Shown: positions 49,659-62,030, counted from the stretch's first letter. The stretch is DNA of 64,000 bases from Archangium violaceum (GCF_016859125.1 NZ_CP069338.1:6635501-6699500), one strand, 5' to 3'. A program made the numbers and translations. The notes: generated by a model not told the origin, from the letters alone.

Positions 49659-51407
49659 TCAGCGCCTGAGCTTCGCTTCCAGGGACACGGGCTGACCGCC
49701 GGTGAACCGGGACTTCCAGGGCTTGTAGCCCTTGAGCGTCAGCTTCACGGAGATCTCCCCCTCGGGGTAGGTGTTGTCGATGACCAGGGGCGTGGTGCCC
49801 AACTCCACGCCGTCGACGATCACGAGGGCGCCCGAGGGCTCGCTCTGGATGGAGAGCAGGGGCATTTCCTTCGTGCCCGTCGATTCGCGGAGTCTGGCCA
49901 GCAGGGGCCGGAGGTAGGGCATTCCCAGCACGGCCGCGCCTGATAGCAGCAGCAACGCGGCCACGGTGGCCACCGCGGAGCCCCACCGGCGGCGGTGCTT
50001 GGGCGGTTGGTATTCGGTCCCCCGTTTCGGGCCCCGCTCGGCCAGCTCCAACTCCTCTTCCCGCATGTCCAGCACCGAGCGCGGGGCCGCGGCTCCAGGG
50101 CGGGTTCGTGGCCTGGCCAGCGGGAGCTCCTCGGCGAGAGGGGAGAGCCCCGGGGCCAGTTGCCGGGCGCAGCGGCTGCACGAGGCCTGGGCCGAGGGCA
50201 GGCGCGCGTTGCACTGGGGACAGTGGGGCTCTCGAGTCCGGAGAGGCTCGGCGGCGGGGACTGGGGTGGGGACCGGCGCCTGGGCCGTGACGGGAGCCGG
50301 GACAGGCTCTGGGGCGGGGACCGTGGGCACGATGAGCCGGCCGCTCGCGCTGAGCGCGGGCCCTCCGGGCCTCTCGCTCCACTCCTCCGTCAACTCCAGC
50401 GCGAAGGAGGGATTCACGGCCAGGGTGGTGGGAAGCGAGGGCCGCCGGACGGTCGGATCCAGGCTGCGCTGCTGCTCGGAGGACTCCGTCTGCTGGACGC
50501 GGGTGAGGGGCGGGTTGAGGCTGGCGATGAACGTGGCCAGGGACGGCGAGGTGGCGGGCTCGCCGGCCTGGGCGAGATAGCGGGCCAGCGCCTCGGCCAT
50601 GTCCTCGGGCCGGGGAAAGCGGGCCTCGGGCACCTTGGCCAGGGCGCGTTTCACCACCGCGGCCAGGGGCGCGGGGATGTCCGTGAGGGGCGGGGGCTCG
50701 CGCTGCGTGATGGCCATGGCGAAGGCCATCGGCTCCTCCGTGGTGTCGCCGAAGGGGTGCCGTCCGGCGAGCAGCTCGTAGAGGACGATGCCGAGCGAGA
50801 ACTGATCACTCAGGTCGTTGGCCGGCTTGCCCTGCAGTGCCTCCGGAGCGGAGTAGGGGAGCTTGCCCTTGAAGGTGCCGGGTTGCGTGCCGATGGACAG
50901 GCCCTCGATGCGGGCGATGCCGAAGTCCGTCACCTTCACCTCGCCCTCGCGCGAGACGAGGATGTTGGAGGGCGAGACGTCCCGGTGGGCGGTGAGCACG
51001 GGGCGGCCGTTGTGCACGCGGCGGTAGGCGTGCACGAGGCCCGCGAGCACCTGCGCCCCGATGAAGGCCACCAGATGTGGGGGGAAGCGTTGGTCTCCGC
51101 GGGCGGTGTGCCTGAGCAGCACCCCCAGGTCCCAGCCGTCCACCAGCTCCATCACCAGGAAGAGGCCCTCGGGGCTGTTGCCCACGTCGTAGACGGTGGC
51201 GATGTTCTGGTGCTGCAGGTGGGTGGCCAGCCGCGCCTCGGCGAGGAACATCTGCGCGATGGTGGGCTCGCGCGCCAGGTGCGGCAGCACGCGCTTGATG
51301 GCCACGGTCTTCTCGAAGCCCTCCGCGCCGCGAGCCACGCCCAGGAACAGTTCCGCCATTCCTCCCGTGGCCAGGGGGCGCACCAGCCGGTAGCGGGACT
51401 CGTTCAC
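49659..51407 (-). CDS. Ser/Thr protein kinase with zinc-ribbon, membrane helix and PEGA domain
   Basis: 582 residues from a GTG at 51407, picked for its GGAGGA site. Kinase domain about 6-270: glycine loop LATGGMAELFLG, Lys38 (VAIKR), catalytic HRDVSPSNIL, DFGIA and APEALQG. Juxtamembrane zinc-ribbon-like CPQCNARLPSAQASCSRC, one membrane helix (VATVAALLLLSGAAVLG), and a periplasmic PEGA domain (IQSEPSGALVIVDGVELGTT) at the C terminus. HRDVSPxN is the loop typical of the expanded myxobacterial kinase set. It is the last gene of a co-oriented run that includes an HD-GYP protein. Confidence 0.93.
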   Translation of the reverse strand: MNESRYRLVRPLATGGMAELFLGVARGAEGFEKTVAIKRVLPHLAREPTIAQMFLAEARLATHLQHQNIATVYDVGNSPEGLFLVMELVDGWDLGVLLRHTARGDQRFPPHLVAFIGAQVLAGLVHAYRRVHNGRPVLTAHRDVSPSNILVSREGEVKVTDFGIARIEGLSIGTQPGTFKGKLPYSAPEALQGKPANDLSDQFSLGIVLYELLAGRHPFGDTTEEPMAFAMAITQREPPPLTDIPAPLAAVVKRALAKVPEARFPRPEDMAEALARYLAQAGEPATSPSLATFIASLNPPLTRVQQTESSEQQRSLDPTVRRPSLPTTLAVNPSFALELTEEWSERPGGPALSASGRLIVPTVPAPEPVPAPVTAQAPVPTPVPAAEPLRTREPHCPQCNARLPSAQASCSRCARQLAPGLSPLAEELPLARPRTRPGAAAPRSVLDMREEELELAERGPKRGTEYQPPKHRRRWGSAVATVAALLLLSGAAVLGMPYLRPLLARLRESTGTKEMPLLSIQSEPSGALVIVDGVELGTTPLVIDNTYPEGEISVKLTLKGYKPWKSRFTGGQPVSLEAKLRR

Positions 51408-51423
51408 GGGTTCCTCCGGGACC

Positions 51424-51762
51424 TCAACCCTGGGGCGGGGTGAGCTCGCGCAGCAGCTTCCACGGGTAGATGCCGGTGCCATGTCCGTCGCTGAAGACGA
51501 AGGAGAGGGCGTAGTTGCCCACCGGCTGCACCTGGGTGATGCGCAGATCCGCGGGCACCCGGGCCGGGTCCAGCGTGCGCTTGTTGGTCCACTCGTCCAC
51601 GCACCCGGCGCAGGGGCACTGCTGGCGCAGCAGCTGCGCGCTGGCGCTCGTCTTCACCCCGTCCTCCCAGGTGAGATCCAACCGGGTGCCATCCGGAGAC
51701 AGCGCGGCCTCCGTGGCGGACACGGGGCGCGTGGTGGGTTTGATGCGATCCCAGAAGCTCAA
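51424..51762 (-). CDS. DUF971-domain protein
   Basis: 112 residues. The domain matches the N-terminal module of gamma-butyrobetaine hydroxylase (LSPDGTRLDLTWEDGVKTSA, QCPCAGCVDEW, IYPWKLLRELTP). The CxxC pair can bind zinc. Stand-alone versions often sit near Fe-S carrier genes, but none is close here. It lies 16 bases upstream of the kinase start. Confidence 0.85.
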   Translation of the reverse strand: MSFWDRIKPTTRPVSATEAALSPDGTRLDLTWEDGVKTSASAQLLRQQCPCAGCVDEWTNKRTLDPARVPADLRITQVQPVGNYALSFVFSDGHGTGIYPWKLLRELTPPQG

Positions 51763-51844
51763 AAGGTTCCCCTTTCAGGGCCAGAACAGTCTGGGGGCTG
51801 CTTACCATCCGGTGCGCCTGCAAGGGGAGGGGAAGGCGGGGGAT

Positions 51845-53545
51845 TCACGAGGCCAGCTTGACGGGGAGACGGTGGCCCTCGACGCGCACGCCCTTCTTCT
51901 CCAGCACCCGGCGCAGCGCCGCCACCACGGCGGGATCGAGCTGCTTGCCGCTGAGGTTCTCGAGGATCTCCACGGCCTTCTCCAGGGGCATGGCCTTCTG
52001 GTAGGGGCGGGTGGAGGTGCAGGCGTCGAAGGTGTCCGCGCACGCCACGATGCGGGCCAGCAGGGGGATGTCCTCTCCCTTGAGCCCATCCGGGTAGCCG
52101 GTGCCGTCCCAGCGCTCGTGGTGGCTGCGCACGCAGGCGCGCATGGCCTGCAGGAAGCTGATGGGCTTGATGATGGTGTCGCCGATGGCCGGATGCTCGC
52201 GCATGATGGCCATCTCCTCGTCGGTGAGCCGCGACTGCTTGCAGAGGATGGACTCCACGATGCCGATCTTCCCGATGTCGTGGAGGATGCCGCCGAACTG
52301 CAGCTGCTTGAGCTCGCGCTCGGAGAGGGCCATCTCACGGCCGATCTCCACCGCCACGTCGCCCACGCGCTGGCTGTGGCCGCGCGTATAGGAGTCCTTG
52401 GAGTCGATGGAGTTGGCCAGCGCGACGATCGTCTCCAGGTAGCCCTGCTCGAGGCTCTCGTAGAGGCCGCGGTTCTCGTGGTCGTACGCGAGCAGCTGCT
52501 TGCTCATGTAGTTGAACGTCCGGGCCAGCTCGCCCAGCTCGTTCTTCTGGGGGACGTTGACCTCGAGGCCGAACCTGCCCTGGGCCAGCTCCAGGGCGCC
52601 CTGGATGAAGCCCTTGAGGGGGCGGGTGACGCTGCGCGAGAAGAAGGCGGCGAGCACCAGGGCCACCAGCGTGGCGGCCAGGACGGTGAGCAGCAGCCGC
52701 CGCTCCATCGTCTCCACCTGTTTGTAGGCGAGCGCCACCGGCTGCTCGGAGACGATGGCCCAGTGCGGATCGGCCAGCGTGGCATAGGCGGCGACCACGG
52801 CCTCGTCGCCCTCGCCGAAGTTGCCCACGTGGAGGATGTCGGTGTCCGGGGTGCGCGCCAGGCCCTGGAGCAGGTGCACCACCACGGGCCGCTGGGAGAC
52901 GTCCTGGTTGGCCTCCAGTCCGCCACCGCCGGCGAGTACGTGGCCCTTGGCGTCGGCGAGGTAGACGAAGCCGGTGCTGCCCACGCGCTCCTGGGCGAGC
53001 ATGGTCTGCAGCTCCGCCAGCGACACGTCCGCGGCGATGTAGCCCTTGATGGGCTCGCCCACGGGGACGGCGAACGTCACCACCGCCTCGCCGCTGGGGC
53101 GCCAGGCGACGTCCGCGAAGCGCAGGCCGCCGATTCCCTCCAGCAGCGCCGTGGCGCGGGCCTCGTGCTCGGCCAGGGCCGTGGGCGGCACGTCATTGAC
53201 GGCGAAGGCCTGCAGCTTCGGCAGCCGCTTGCCATCCGGACCGAAGAGGGTGAGGGCCTGGATTTCCCGGCGCTGGTTGAGCAACGCGCTGAGGTACGTC
53301 TGCTGCTGCTCCAGCGGGAGGGTGAAGAAGTGGGGCACGCGCGCCATGCTCAGCACCGCGCGCGTGGGTTCGGCCAGGAAGCCCTCCGCCTTCAGCTTGA
53401 GCTGCTTGGCCCGCTCCTGTGCCAGCTCCTGGGCATCGCGCACCAGCAGCTCCCGCGTGTCGGACACGGACAGCAGGCCCACCATCACCGTGGGCACGAG
53501 GCTGGCCAACAGCATCAACAGGAGGATGGTCTTGAAGAGCCGCAT
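51845..53545 (-). CDS. Cache-HAMP-HD-GYP cyclic-di-GMP phosphodiesterase
   Basis: 566 residues. Membrane helix 6-26, periplasmic dCache-type sensor about 35-270, membrane helix about 283-302, HAMP about 303-355, and HD-GYP about 365-545 with His422-Asp423 (GGILHDIGKIG) and HHERWDGTGYPDGL carrying the GYP triad. It should hydrolyse cyclic-di-GMP in response to a periplasmic cue. It follows the LysM gene by 18 bases, which suggests a common mRNA and a cell-wall-linked signal. Confidence 0.93.
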   Translation of the reverse strand: MRLFKTILLLMLLASLVPTVMVGLLSVSDTRELLVRDAQELAQERAKQLKLKAEGFLAEPTRAVLSMARVPHFFTLPLEQQQTYLSALLNQRREIQALTLFGPDGKRLPKLQAFAVNDVPPTALAEHEARATALLEGIGGLRFADVAWRPSGEAVVTFAVPVGEPIKGYIAADVSLAELQTMLAQERVGSTGFVYLADAKGHVLAGGGGLEANQDVSQRPVVVHLLQGLARTPDTDILHVGNFGEGDEAVVAAYATLADPHWAIVSEQPVALAYKQVETMERRLLLTVLAATLVALVLAAFFSRSVTRPLKGFIQGALELAQGRFGLEVNVPQKNELGELARTFNYMSKQLLAYDHENRGLYESLEQGYLETIVALANSIDSKDSYTRGHSQRVGDVAVEIGREMALSERELKQLQFGGILHDIGKIGIVESILCKQSRLTDEEMAIMREHPAIGDTIIKPISFLQAMRACVRSHHERWDGTGYPDGLKGEDIPLLARIVACADTFDACTSTRPYQKAMPLEKAVEILENLSGKQLDPAVVAALRRVLEKKGVRVEGHRLPVKLAS

Positions 53546-53563
53546 GGGAACGCTCCTCCCGCG

Positions 53564-54451
53564 CTACTTCCACTTCGAGGGTTGCACCTGGAGGTTGATG
53601 GGTTTGGCCGGGGCCTCCGCCACCTCGAAGCCCCGCTCGGCCGAGGCCTCGGAGCGCTGCTCCCGGGCGAGCGCGCGCACGCTCCAGCGGTAGCTCCCCG
53701 CGGGCAGCGACACCTTGAGCTGCGTCGCGGAGGCCGACAGCACGCGCTTCTCACCCCGCTGGGGCATCAGCTCCACCTCATAGCCCTCGGCGCCCTCCAC
53801 GGCCTGCCACGCCAGCGTGATGGGGCCCTGGCCGCCCTTGGCGAACTGGACGCTCAGCTTCAGCTTGTCCGCGGGCTGCGTCGGGTGGGGCACGCCCAGC
53901 GGAGCACGGGGCACGGGAGGCGGCTGGCCCTTCTCCACGCGCACGCTCTCTCCCACGAGCACCGGACGCGTGACGCCCTCGGCCTCCACTCGCACCGGCT
54001 GCCCGGAGACGGACTTCACCGTGGTGGCGCCCGTGTCGTCCACGGCCACCGTGAAGGCGGTGGGCTGCGAGGCGCTCTCCGACAGCAGCTTCCAGGCCCC
54101 GTCGGCCGCCTTCGCGGCATCCTGATAGCGGGCGCTCTGGAAGTGGGTCTCGGCCTCCTTCAGCTTGGCCGCGGCCTCCTCGCGCCGGGCCATCCGGGCG
54201 TCCGCGTGCTTCACCGCGTTGCGTGCCGTCTCCAGCACGCTCTGCGCTCGGGCCCGGTCCGCGCCCGGCAGCTTCAGCTTCGTGCCCGGCGCGACCGCGT
54301 CGTCCTTCAAACCATTGAGGGCCTTCAACTCGCTGGCCCCGCCGCGGTCTCCCAGCGCGCGCTGGGCCACCTGGGCGAGTGATTCTCCATCGCGTACCAC
54401 CACCTCGGTGGGCGCCAGCGTGAGCAGGGCGAGCAGGAGGGAACTCTTCAT
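53564..54451 (-). CDS. Exported LysM and fibronectin-III-like protein
   Basis: 295 residues. The ATG at 54451 overlaps the FecR stop (ATGA). Signal peptide KSSLLLALLTLAP, LysM domain about 15-62 (VVVRDGESLAQVAQRALGDR, then VAPGTKLKLPG), a helical segment about 63-118, and a C-terminal Fn3-like domain (LAWQAVEGAEGYEVELMPQ, SYRWSVRALAREQRSEAS). LysM binds peptidoglycan GlcNAc chains. It works next to FecR and HD-GYP, probably in the periplasm. Confidence 0.85.
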   Translation of the reverse strand: MKSSLLLALLTLAPTEVVVRDGESLAQVAQRALGDRGGASELKALNGLKDDAVAPGTKLKLPGADRARAQSVLETARNAVKHADARMARREEAAAKLKEAETHFQSARYQDAAKAADGAWKLLSESASQPTAFTVAVDDTGATTVKSVSGQPVRVEAEGVTRPVLVGESVRVEKGQPPPVPRAPLGVPHPTQPADKLKLSVQFAKGGQGPITLAWQAVEGAEGYEVELMPQRGEKRVLSASATQLKVSLPAGSYRWSVRALAREQRSEASAERGFEVAEAPAKPINLQVQPSKWK

Positions 54452-54918
54452 TGGAACACGATCTCCCTTCCGGCCCGGACAGTGGCCGCTGGCGTGGTGA
54501 CGGACAGTGACTGGCGCGCGGGATCTTCCAACTCGGCGTCCACGCGCCCGCGCAGAACGGTCAGGTCCGTGCGCTCCTGGCCGGGCCTGCGCCGCGTCTC
54601 CGCGATTCCAATCAACGCGTCCTCGCCCAGGTTCACCATACTGCCGTTGGCGAAGACGACCTGTGCTCCTGCGCCCGCCACGGTCCGCACCTTGTCGTTC
54701 TCGAAGAGGGGCATGCCCTCCTGGGCGGGGAGCCATTCATCCCCCGCCGCGCGTTTCACCTTCACGTCCCCCTGCAGCCCCTTGAGTTGGGCGCGGCGCA
54801 CCGGCGGAGGCACGGCCGGCGCATGCACCGGGGCCGTGGGCTTCTCGTCGGCGGGGCAGCCCACGGAGAGCACCCCGAGCGAGAGGACGAACACCATTGA
54901 GGACCAGCGACTGTTCAC
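54448..54918 (-). CDS. FecR-domain lipoprotein
   Basis: 156 residues. Lipobox GVLSVGC, then a FecR core (LKGLQGDVKVKRAAGDEWLP, LFENDKVRTVAGAGAQVVFA, GSMVNLGEDALIGI, LTVLRGRVDAEL, SVTTPAATVRAGREIVFQ). It has no FecR-type N-terminal anti-sigma region, so this is the stand-alone FecR module found beside LysM or cyclase genes. First of the FecR-LysM-HD-GYP run. Confidence 0.85.
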   Translation of the reverse strand: MNSRWSSMVFVLSLGVLSVGCPADEKPTAPVHAPAVPPPVRRAQLKGLQGDVKVKRAAGDEWLPAQEGMPLFENDKVRTVAGAGAQVVFANGSMVNLGEDALIGIAETRRRPGQERTDLTVLRGRVDAELEDPARQSLSVTTPAATVRAGREIVFQ

Positions 54919-54994
54919 GAGATGAGTTCCGGTCCGCAGTGTACCGGGGTTTGGACCCGGGACCCAACGGCCCGGTCACATGTGCTCGGCCGGT

Positions 54995-55798
<804 letters not shown>

Positions 55799-55934
55799 GG
55801 GGGCGTTATAACCGGTCTCCGTCCACGGAAACCCTGGGAATCCCTACCCCCGGGAGGACTGTTGGATGGCAGGACAAGGGGTGCGTCATCCTTTACACCC
55901 CAAGGGGGCGTGTGTTACGGACGCCGCCGAACAT

Positions 55935-55988
55935 TTTTCGATGCAGTTCCTCGAAAAGTGGGCCGTCGCGCCCGCTTTTCGCGTTTTT
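55935..55988 (+). promoter_or_regulatory. Terminator/anti-terminator pair in the rimP-nusA-infB leader
   Basis: A 12-bp stem with one G-U pair (55952-55963 with 55970-55981, 6-base loop) is followed two bases later by TTTTT (55984-55988), an intrinsic terminator 25 bases before rimP. An alternative 7-bp stem, TTTTCGA (55935-55941) with TCGAAAA (55951-55957), uses the same 5' arm, so the two cannot coexist. No gene lies upstream on this strand, which argues for attenuation. The rest of the 214-base gap contains no gene. Confidence 0.5.
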
Positions 55989-56013
55989 GGAGTCCGGAGT
56001 CTTCAAGCGGCCT

Positions 56014-56496
56014 ATGGCGGAGAACATCAAGCAATCGGTGGAGGCAAGGGCGCAGGAGCTGCTCGAGCCCCTCGTTGCGGGCGAGGGGCTGGAGCTCCTC
56101 GAGGTGGAGTTCGTCCGCGAGCGCGAGGGCTGGGTCCTCCGCCTGTTCATCGACAAGCCGGGTGGGCGGGTAGGTCTGGACGAGTGCTCGCAGGTCTCGC
56201 GTGCGGTGGACACGGTGCTGGACGTGGAGGACATCATTCCCCACGAGTACAACCTGGAGGTCTCCAGCCCCGGGGTGAACCGTCCCCTGAAGAAGCCCGC
56301 GCACTACGAGCGGGTGAAGGGCCAGAAGGTGAAGGTGAAGACCTTCGGCCCCATCGGGGAGCCGCCGCGCAAGAATTTCTCCGGGACGCTCACCGAGGTG
56401 GGGGCCGACGCCATCTCCGTGGACGTGGAAGGTGCGGGCAGCTTCCGCATTCCCTTCAAGGACATCGCCAAGGCCAACCTGGAGTTCGAGTTCTAG
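56014..56496 (+). CDS. rimP: Ribosome maturation factor RimP
   Basis: 160 residues from the ATG at 56014; the upstream in-frame extension is leader sequence. Core LEPLVAGEGLELLEVEFVRE, LRLFIDKPGGRVGLDECSQV, LEVSSPGVNRPLKK and the C-terminal Sm-like beta domain with DIAKANLEFEF. It assists 30S assembly (S12 binding). First gene of the conserved rimP-nusA-ylxR-infB order. Confidence 0.95.
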   Translation: MAENIKQSVEARAQELLEPLVAGEGLELLEVEFVREREGWVLRLFIDKPGGRVGLDECSQVSRAVDTVLDVEDIIPHEYNLEVSSPGVNRPLKKPAHYERVKGQKVKVKTFGPIGEPPRKNFSGTLTEVGADAISVDVEGAGSFRIPFKDIAKANLEFEF

Positions 56497-56557
56497 CAGT
56501 CCACATACAGGGTGCGTCCTCGCGCGGGCGCACCCGTGGATCCTTTCGGAGAAGATG

Positions 56558-58243
<1,686 letters not shown>

Positions 58244-58287
58244 TCGGGTCGGGGTGAGGTCGTAAGCTTGCTTGGACGGCAGGGGGG

Positions 58288-58629
58288 ATGCGCCTGAAGG
58301 CTCGTTCCGGTACTAGAAGAAAAGAAGAACTCCCGGCCAACGCCGGACCGGTGCGAAGCTGCATCGGCTGCGGCGGGAGGCGGGTCCAGGAGGAGCTCAC
58401 CCGGTTGGCGGTGGGCCCAGGGGGCGTGGTGGTGGTGGATAGGAAGAGGCAGCTCCCCGGTCGGGGTGCCTACCTCTGTGGGGCCGGTTGCCTGGCGGCC
58501 GCAGTGAAGCGGAAGGCCTTTGCCAGAGCCTTCCGGGGGAGGGCGGGGGCGGTCGACCCGTCGGCCTTGGGACAGGCGTTGGAGTCGGGCCCGGCACAGG
58601 GTGGAGCGGCCGGGGGGAGTGGGTGTTAG
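58288..58629 (+). CDS. ylxR: YlxR-family RNA-binding protein
   Basis: 113 residues. Family core PVRSCIGCGGRRVQEELTRL, LPGRGAYLCGAGCLAAA and KRKAFARAFRG. The invariant GRGAY loop and Cys residues fit the DUF448 fold, a small nucleoid/RNA-binding protein always found between nusA and infB. The Gly/Ala-rich C terminus is an added tail. Confidence 0.92.
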   Translation: MRLKARSGTRRKEELPANAGPVRSCIGCGGRRVQEELTRLAVGPGGVVVVDRKRQLPGRGAYLCGAGCLAAAVKRKAFARAFRGRAGAVDPSALGQALESGPAQGGAAGGSGC

Positions 58630-58700
58630 CACCACTCGCACACATTTTTGGATTAGGGTGCTGCGCCCGGTAGCCGGCGGAGCAAAAGGCCAAGCAAGGT

Positions 58701-61700
58701 ATGTCGAAGAAGCGCGTTCACGAAATTGCCAAGGAGCTCAAGGACCATGGGGTCGAGCTCGATAACAAAGAGGTCGTGACCGAGCTCGTCGGGCTCGGCT
58801 ACGACGTCAAGAGCCACTCGTCTTCGCTTGAGGACGACCAGGCCACTGCCGCGGTCCAGAAGATCCTGGACAAGCGCAAGCCCAAGCAGGCCACGCCGCC
58901 GGTTGCGGCGAAGGGCTTCGTGGTGCGCCGCAAGGCCCCCTCGAGCACGCCTTCGGCCGGCGATACGGCCGAGGAGACCTCGTCCGCCTCCGCGCAGTCG
59001 GTGGCCGCCGAGGAGCCGCGTGCCACCGCGTCGGCGGCACCCGCCGCCCCGGAGGCTCCGGCCGCCGTGGCGCCACCTCCCGCTGCTCCCGTCGAGGAGT
59101 CGCGTGCCGCCGCGCCGACGGCGCCCGCCGCTGCCCCGGAGGCTCCGGCCGCCGTGGCCGCTGCGCCGGCCGCCCCGGTCGAGGCTCCTCGTGCCGAGGC
59201 ACAGCCTGCGGCCGTCGCGGAGCCTCCGCGCCCCGCCACGACGCAGCCTCCTGCGGCCCCTGTCGCCGAGGCACCTCGTGCCGAGGCCCAGCCCGTTGCC
59301 GCCGCGGAGCCTTCGCGCCCCGCGGCGCCGCCTTCCCCTGTTTCCCCCGAGGTGCCTCGGGCCGCGGAACCCCCGCGGGCCGTCACCCCGCCTCCGGCGG
59401 CCCCTGTTCAGCCGCCTTCCTCTGTCAAGGAGTCACCCAGCTTGTCTACCCGCCCGCCTTCGGCGGTCCCACCTTCTGTCCGGACGCCTTCGCATCCCTC
59501 TTCTGGTCCCCACCGGGGTCCCTCCTCGGGTGGGCCCGGTATGGGTTCCGGCCGTCCCGGTGGTCCGGGCCAGCAGGGTCGTCCGGGTGGTTCCGGTCAG
59601 CAGGGTCGCGGTGGCCCCGGCCAGCAGGGTCGTCCGGGTGGTCCCGGTCAGCAGGGTCGCGGTGGTCCCAGCCAGTACCAGCGTGGTGGCCCCAGCCAGT
59701 ACCAGCGCAGCGGCCCGTCCTCGGGTCCGGTGCGTCCTTCCTCTCCGGGTGCCTCGTCGGCGGGTGCTCAGGCCAGCGCCACTCCGGGTGCGACGGGTCA
59801 GCAGGTCATGGTGGGCGGCGTGCCCCACCAGCAGGTCGCGCAGGATCCGCGCTCGCTGCGTCCCACGGCCACCCAGGCCGTCGTCATCTCGCGTCCGCTC
59901 ATCCAGGTCCGCCGGGTGACGCCCACCGGTGGCCAGGGCAAGCAGTACCCCATGGCGCCGGGCAAGAGCGCCATCGGCGAGAAGCGCGAGTACAAGGTCG
60001 TCCCGGATCACCTGGGTCGCGGCCGTGAGCTCGTCGACGTCTCCAAGAACAAGGAGAAGGAGAAGGCCGGGCGCGGCAAGCGCGGGACCTCGGCCGCCGA
60101 GGGCGGTCCGTCCAAGCAGGAGATCTCCGATCTGGTGTGGGGTCGCGTCACCATCCCGGTGCGCGGCAAGAAGAAGAAGCCCACCAAGAAGGGCGCCAAG
60201 ACGCAGATCACCCAGATGGCCGAGGAGAAGAAGGTCATCAAGATCCAGGAGGGCATCTCCGTGTCCGACCTGGGGCAGCGCATGGGTGTGCGCACCGCCG
60301 AGCTCATCAAGAAGCTGATGGGCCTGGGCAAGATGGCCACGGCCAACCAGATCATCGACTCGGAGACCACCGAGCTGCTCGCCACCGATTATGGCTGGCG
60401 CGTGGAGAAGGCCGGCTTCGAGGTCGAGGACTTCCTGCCCGAGGTGGAGGCGCGTCCCGAGGACGAGCGCGCCCGTCCGCCGGTGGTCACGGTCATGGGT
60501 CACGTCGACCACGGCAAGACGAGCCTGCTCGACGCCATCCGCGCCGCCAACGTGGCGGCCGGAGAGGCGGGTGGCATCACCCAGCACATCGGCGCCTACT
60601 CGGTGAAGACGTCGCGCGGTGACATCACCTTCCTGGATACCCCGGGCCACGAGGCCTTCACGTCCATGCGCGCCCGCGGCGCCAACGTGACGGACATCGT
60701 GGTGCTGGTGGTGGCCGCCGACGACGGCGTGATGCCGCAGACGGTGGAGTCCATCAAGCAGGCCAAGGCCGCCGAGGTGCCCATCGTCGTCGCCATCAAC
60801 AAGATGGACGTGCCCGGCGCCAACCCGGACCGCGTGAAGAAGGACCTGGCCAACCACGAGCTCGTGCCCGAGGAGTGGGGCGGCGAGACCATCATGGTCC
60901 CCGTGTCCGCCAAGCAGAAGATGGGCATCGACCTGCTGCTGGAGAACATCGCGCTGCAGGCCGAGGTGCTCGAGCTCACGTCCAATCCGAGCCGTCCGGC
61001 GGTGGGCGCCATCATCGAGGCCAAGCTGGAGAAGGGCCGCGGTCCCGTGGCCACGGTGCTGGTGCAGGAGGGCACGCTCAAGGTGGGCGATGCCGTCGTC
61101 ACCGGTACCCACTTCGGTCGCGTGCGCGCCATGAACAACAGCCGTGGCGAGTCCGTGAAGGAAGTGCTCCCGGGCTACTCCGCCGAGCTCATCGGTCTGT
61201 CCGGCGTGCCCACCGCGGGTGACACCCTCAACGCGGTGGCCGATGAGAAGGCCGCCAAGGAGATCGCCGCTCACCGCGCCATGAAGGACCGCGAGGCGGA
61301 GCTGGGCAAGGCCAGCAACCGCGAGACGCTCGAGCAGCTCTTCGCCAAGACCAAGGCGGGGGGTGGCCCCAAGGAGCTGCGGCTCGTCATCAAGGCGGAC
61401 GTGCAGGGCTCGGCCGAGGCCGTCAAGGAGGCCGTCCAGAAGCTCTCCACCCACAAGGTCCGCGTGGAGGTCATCCACTCGGGCGTGGGCGCCATGACCG
61501 AGGGCGACGTGATGCGTGCGGCCGCCTCCAAGGGCATGGTCGTGGGCTTCAACGTCAAGCCGGAGTCCGGCACCGAGGCCGCCGCCAAGGCTCAGGAGGT
61601 GACGCTGCAGACGTACAGCATCATCTACGAGCTCATCGACGGCGTGCGGAAGTCCATGGAGGACCTCCTGGAGCCCATCCGCACCGAGCGCAAGCTGGGT

Positions 61701-61985
61701 CGCGCCGAGGTGCGCAACACCTTCAACGTGCCGAAGCTGGGCACCATCGCCGGTGCGGCGGTGCTCGACGGTGTGATGAAGCGTGGTGCCTTCGTCCGTC
61801 TGCTGCGCGACAGCAAGCAGCTGTTCTCCGGCCGCATGGCCTCGCTCCGTCGCTTCAAGGACGACGTGAAGGAAGTCGCCCAGGGCTTCGAGTGCGGTAT
61901 CGGCATCGAGAACTACAGCGATCTCAAGCCGGGCGACATCATCGAGGCCTACGAGATCGAGGAGACGCGGCCGAGCCTGAGCTAG
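58701..61985 (+). CDS. infB: Translation initiation factor IF-2
   Basis: 1094 residues, much longer than E. coli IF2 (890). N-terminal IF2N helix ([20 protein letters not shown]), an Ala/Pro/Glu-rich region about 85-260, a Gly/Pro/Gln/Arg-rich repeat tract about 270-345 ([10 protein letters not shown] units), a second IF2N domain about 505-560, and the G domain from about 590 ([24 protein letters not shown]). Then domains II, III and the fMet-tRNA-binding domain IV. It places initiator tRNA on the 30S subunit. Long Pro/Ala-rich N termini are characteristic of myxobacterial IF2. Confidence 0.97.
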   Translation: MSKKRVHEIAKELKDHGVELDNKEVVTELVGLGYDVKSHSSSLEDDQATAAVQKILDKRKPKQATPPVAAKGFVVRRKAPSSTPSAGDTAEETSSASAQSVAAEEPRATASAAPAAPEAPAAVAPPPAAPVEESRAAAPTAPAAAPEAPAAVAAAPAAPVEAPRAEAQPAAVAEPPRPATTQPPAAPVAEAPRAEAQPVAAAEPSRPAAPPSPVSPEVPRAAEPPRAVTPPPAAPVQPPSSVKESPSLSTRPPSAVPPSVRTPSHPSSGPHRGPSSGGPGMGSGRPGGPGQQGRPGGSGQQGRGGPGQQGRPGGPGQQGRGGPSQYQRGGPSQYQRSGPSSGPVRPSSPGASSAGAQASATPGATGQQVMVGGVPHQQVAQDPRSLRPTATQAVVISRPLIQVRRVTPTGGQGKQYPMAPGKSAIGEKREYKVVPDHLGRGRELVDVSKNKEKEKAGRGKRGTSAAEGGPSKQEISDLVWGRVTIPVRGKKKKPTKKGAKTQITQMAEEKKVIKIQEGISVSDLGQRMGVRTAELIKKLMGLGKMATANQIIDSETTELLATDYGWRVEKAGFEVEDFLPEVEARPEDERARPPVVTVMGHVDHGKTSLLDAIRAANVAAGEAGGITQHIGAYSVKTSRGDITFLDTPGHEAFTSMRARGANVTDIVVLVVAADDGVMPQTVESIKQAKAAEVPIVVAINKMDVPGANPDRVKKDLANHELVPEEWGGETIMVPVSAKQKMGIDLLLENIALQAEVLELTSNPSRPAVGAIIEAKLEKGRGPVATVLVQEGTLKVGDAVVTGTHFGRVRAMNNSRGESVKEVLPGYSAELIGLSGVPTAGDTLNAVADEKAAKEIAAHRAMKDREAELGKASNRETLEQLFAKTKAGGGPKELRLVIKADVQGSAEAVKEAVQKLSTHKVRVEVIHSGVGAMTEGDVMRAAASKGMVVGFNVKPESGTEAAAKAQEVTLQTYSIIYELIDGVRKSMEDLLEPIRTERKLGRAEVRNTFNVPKLGTIAGAAVLDGVMKRGAFVRLLRDSKQLFSGRMASLRRFKDDVKEVAQGFECGIGIENYSDLKPGDIIEAYEIEETRPSLS

Positions 61986-62009
61986 TCCCTCTCCGGCCGC
62001 TGTCTTCCA

Positions 62010-62030
62010 CCACCGGGATGTTCCCGGTGG
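62010..62030 (+). other. 8-bp GC hairpin between infB and the DUF503 gene
   Basis: CCACCGGG (62010-62017), loop ATGTT, CCCGGTGG (62023-62030). No U-run follows, so it is not a classical terminator. It may tune mRNA stability or read-through inside the operon. Confidence 0.4.
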
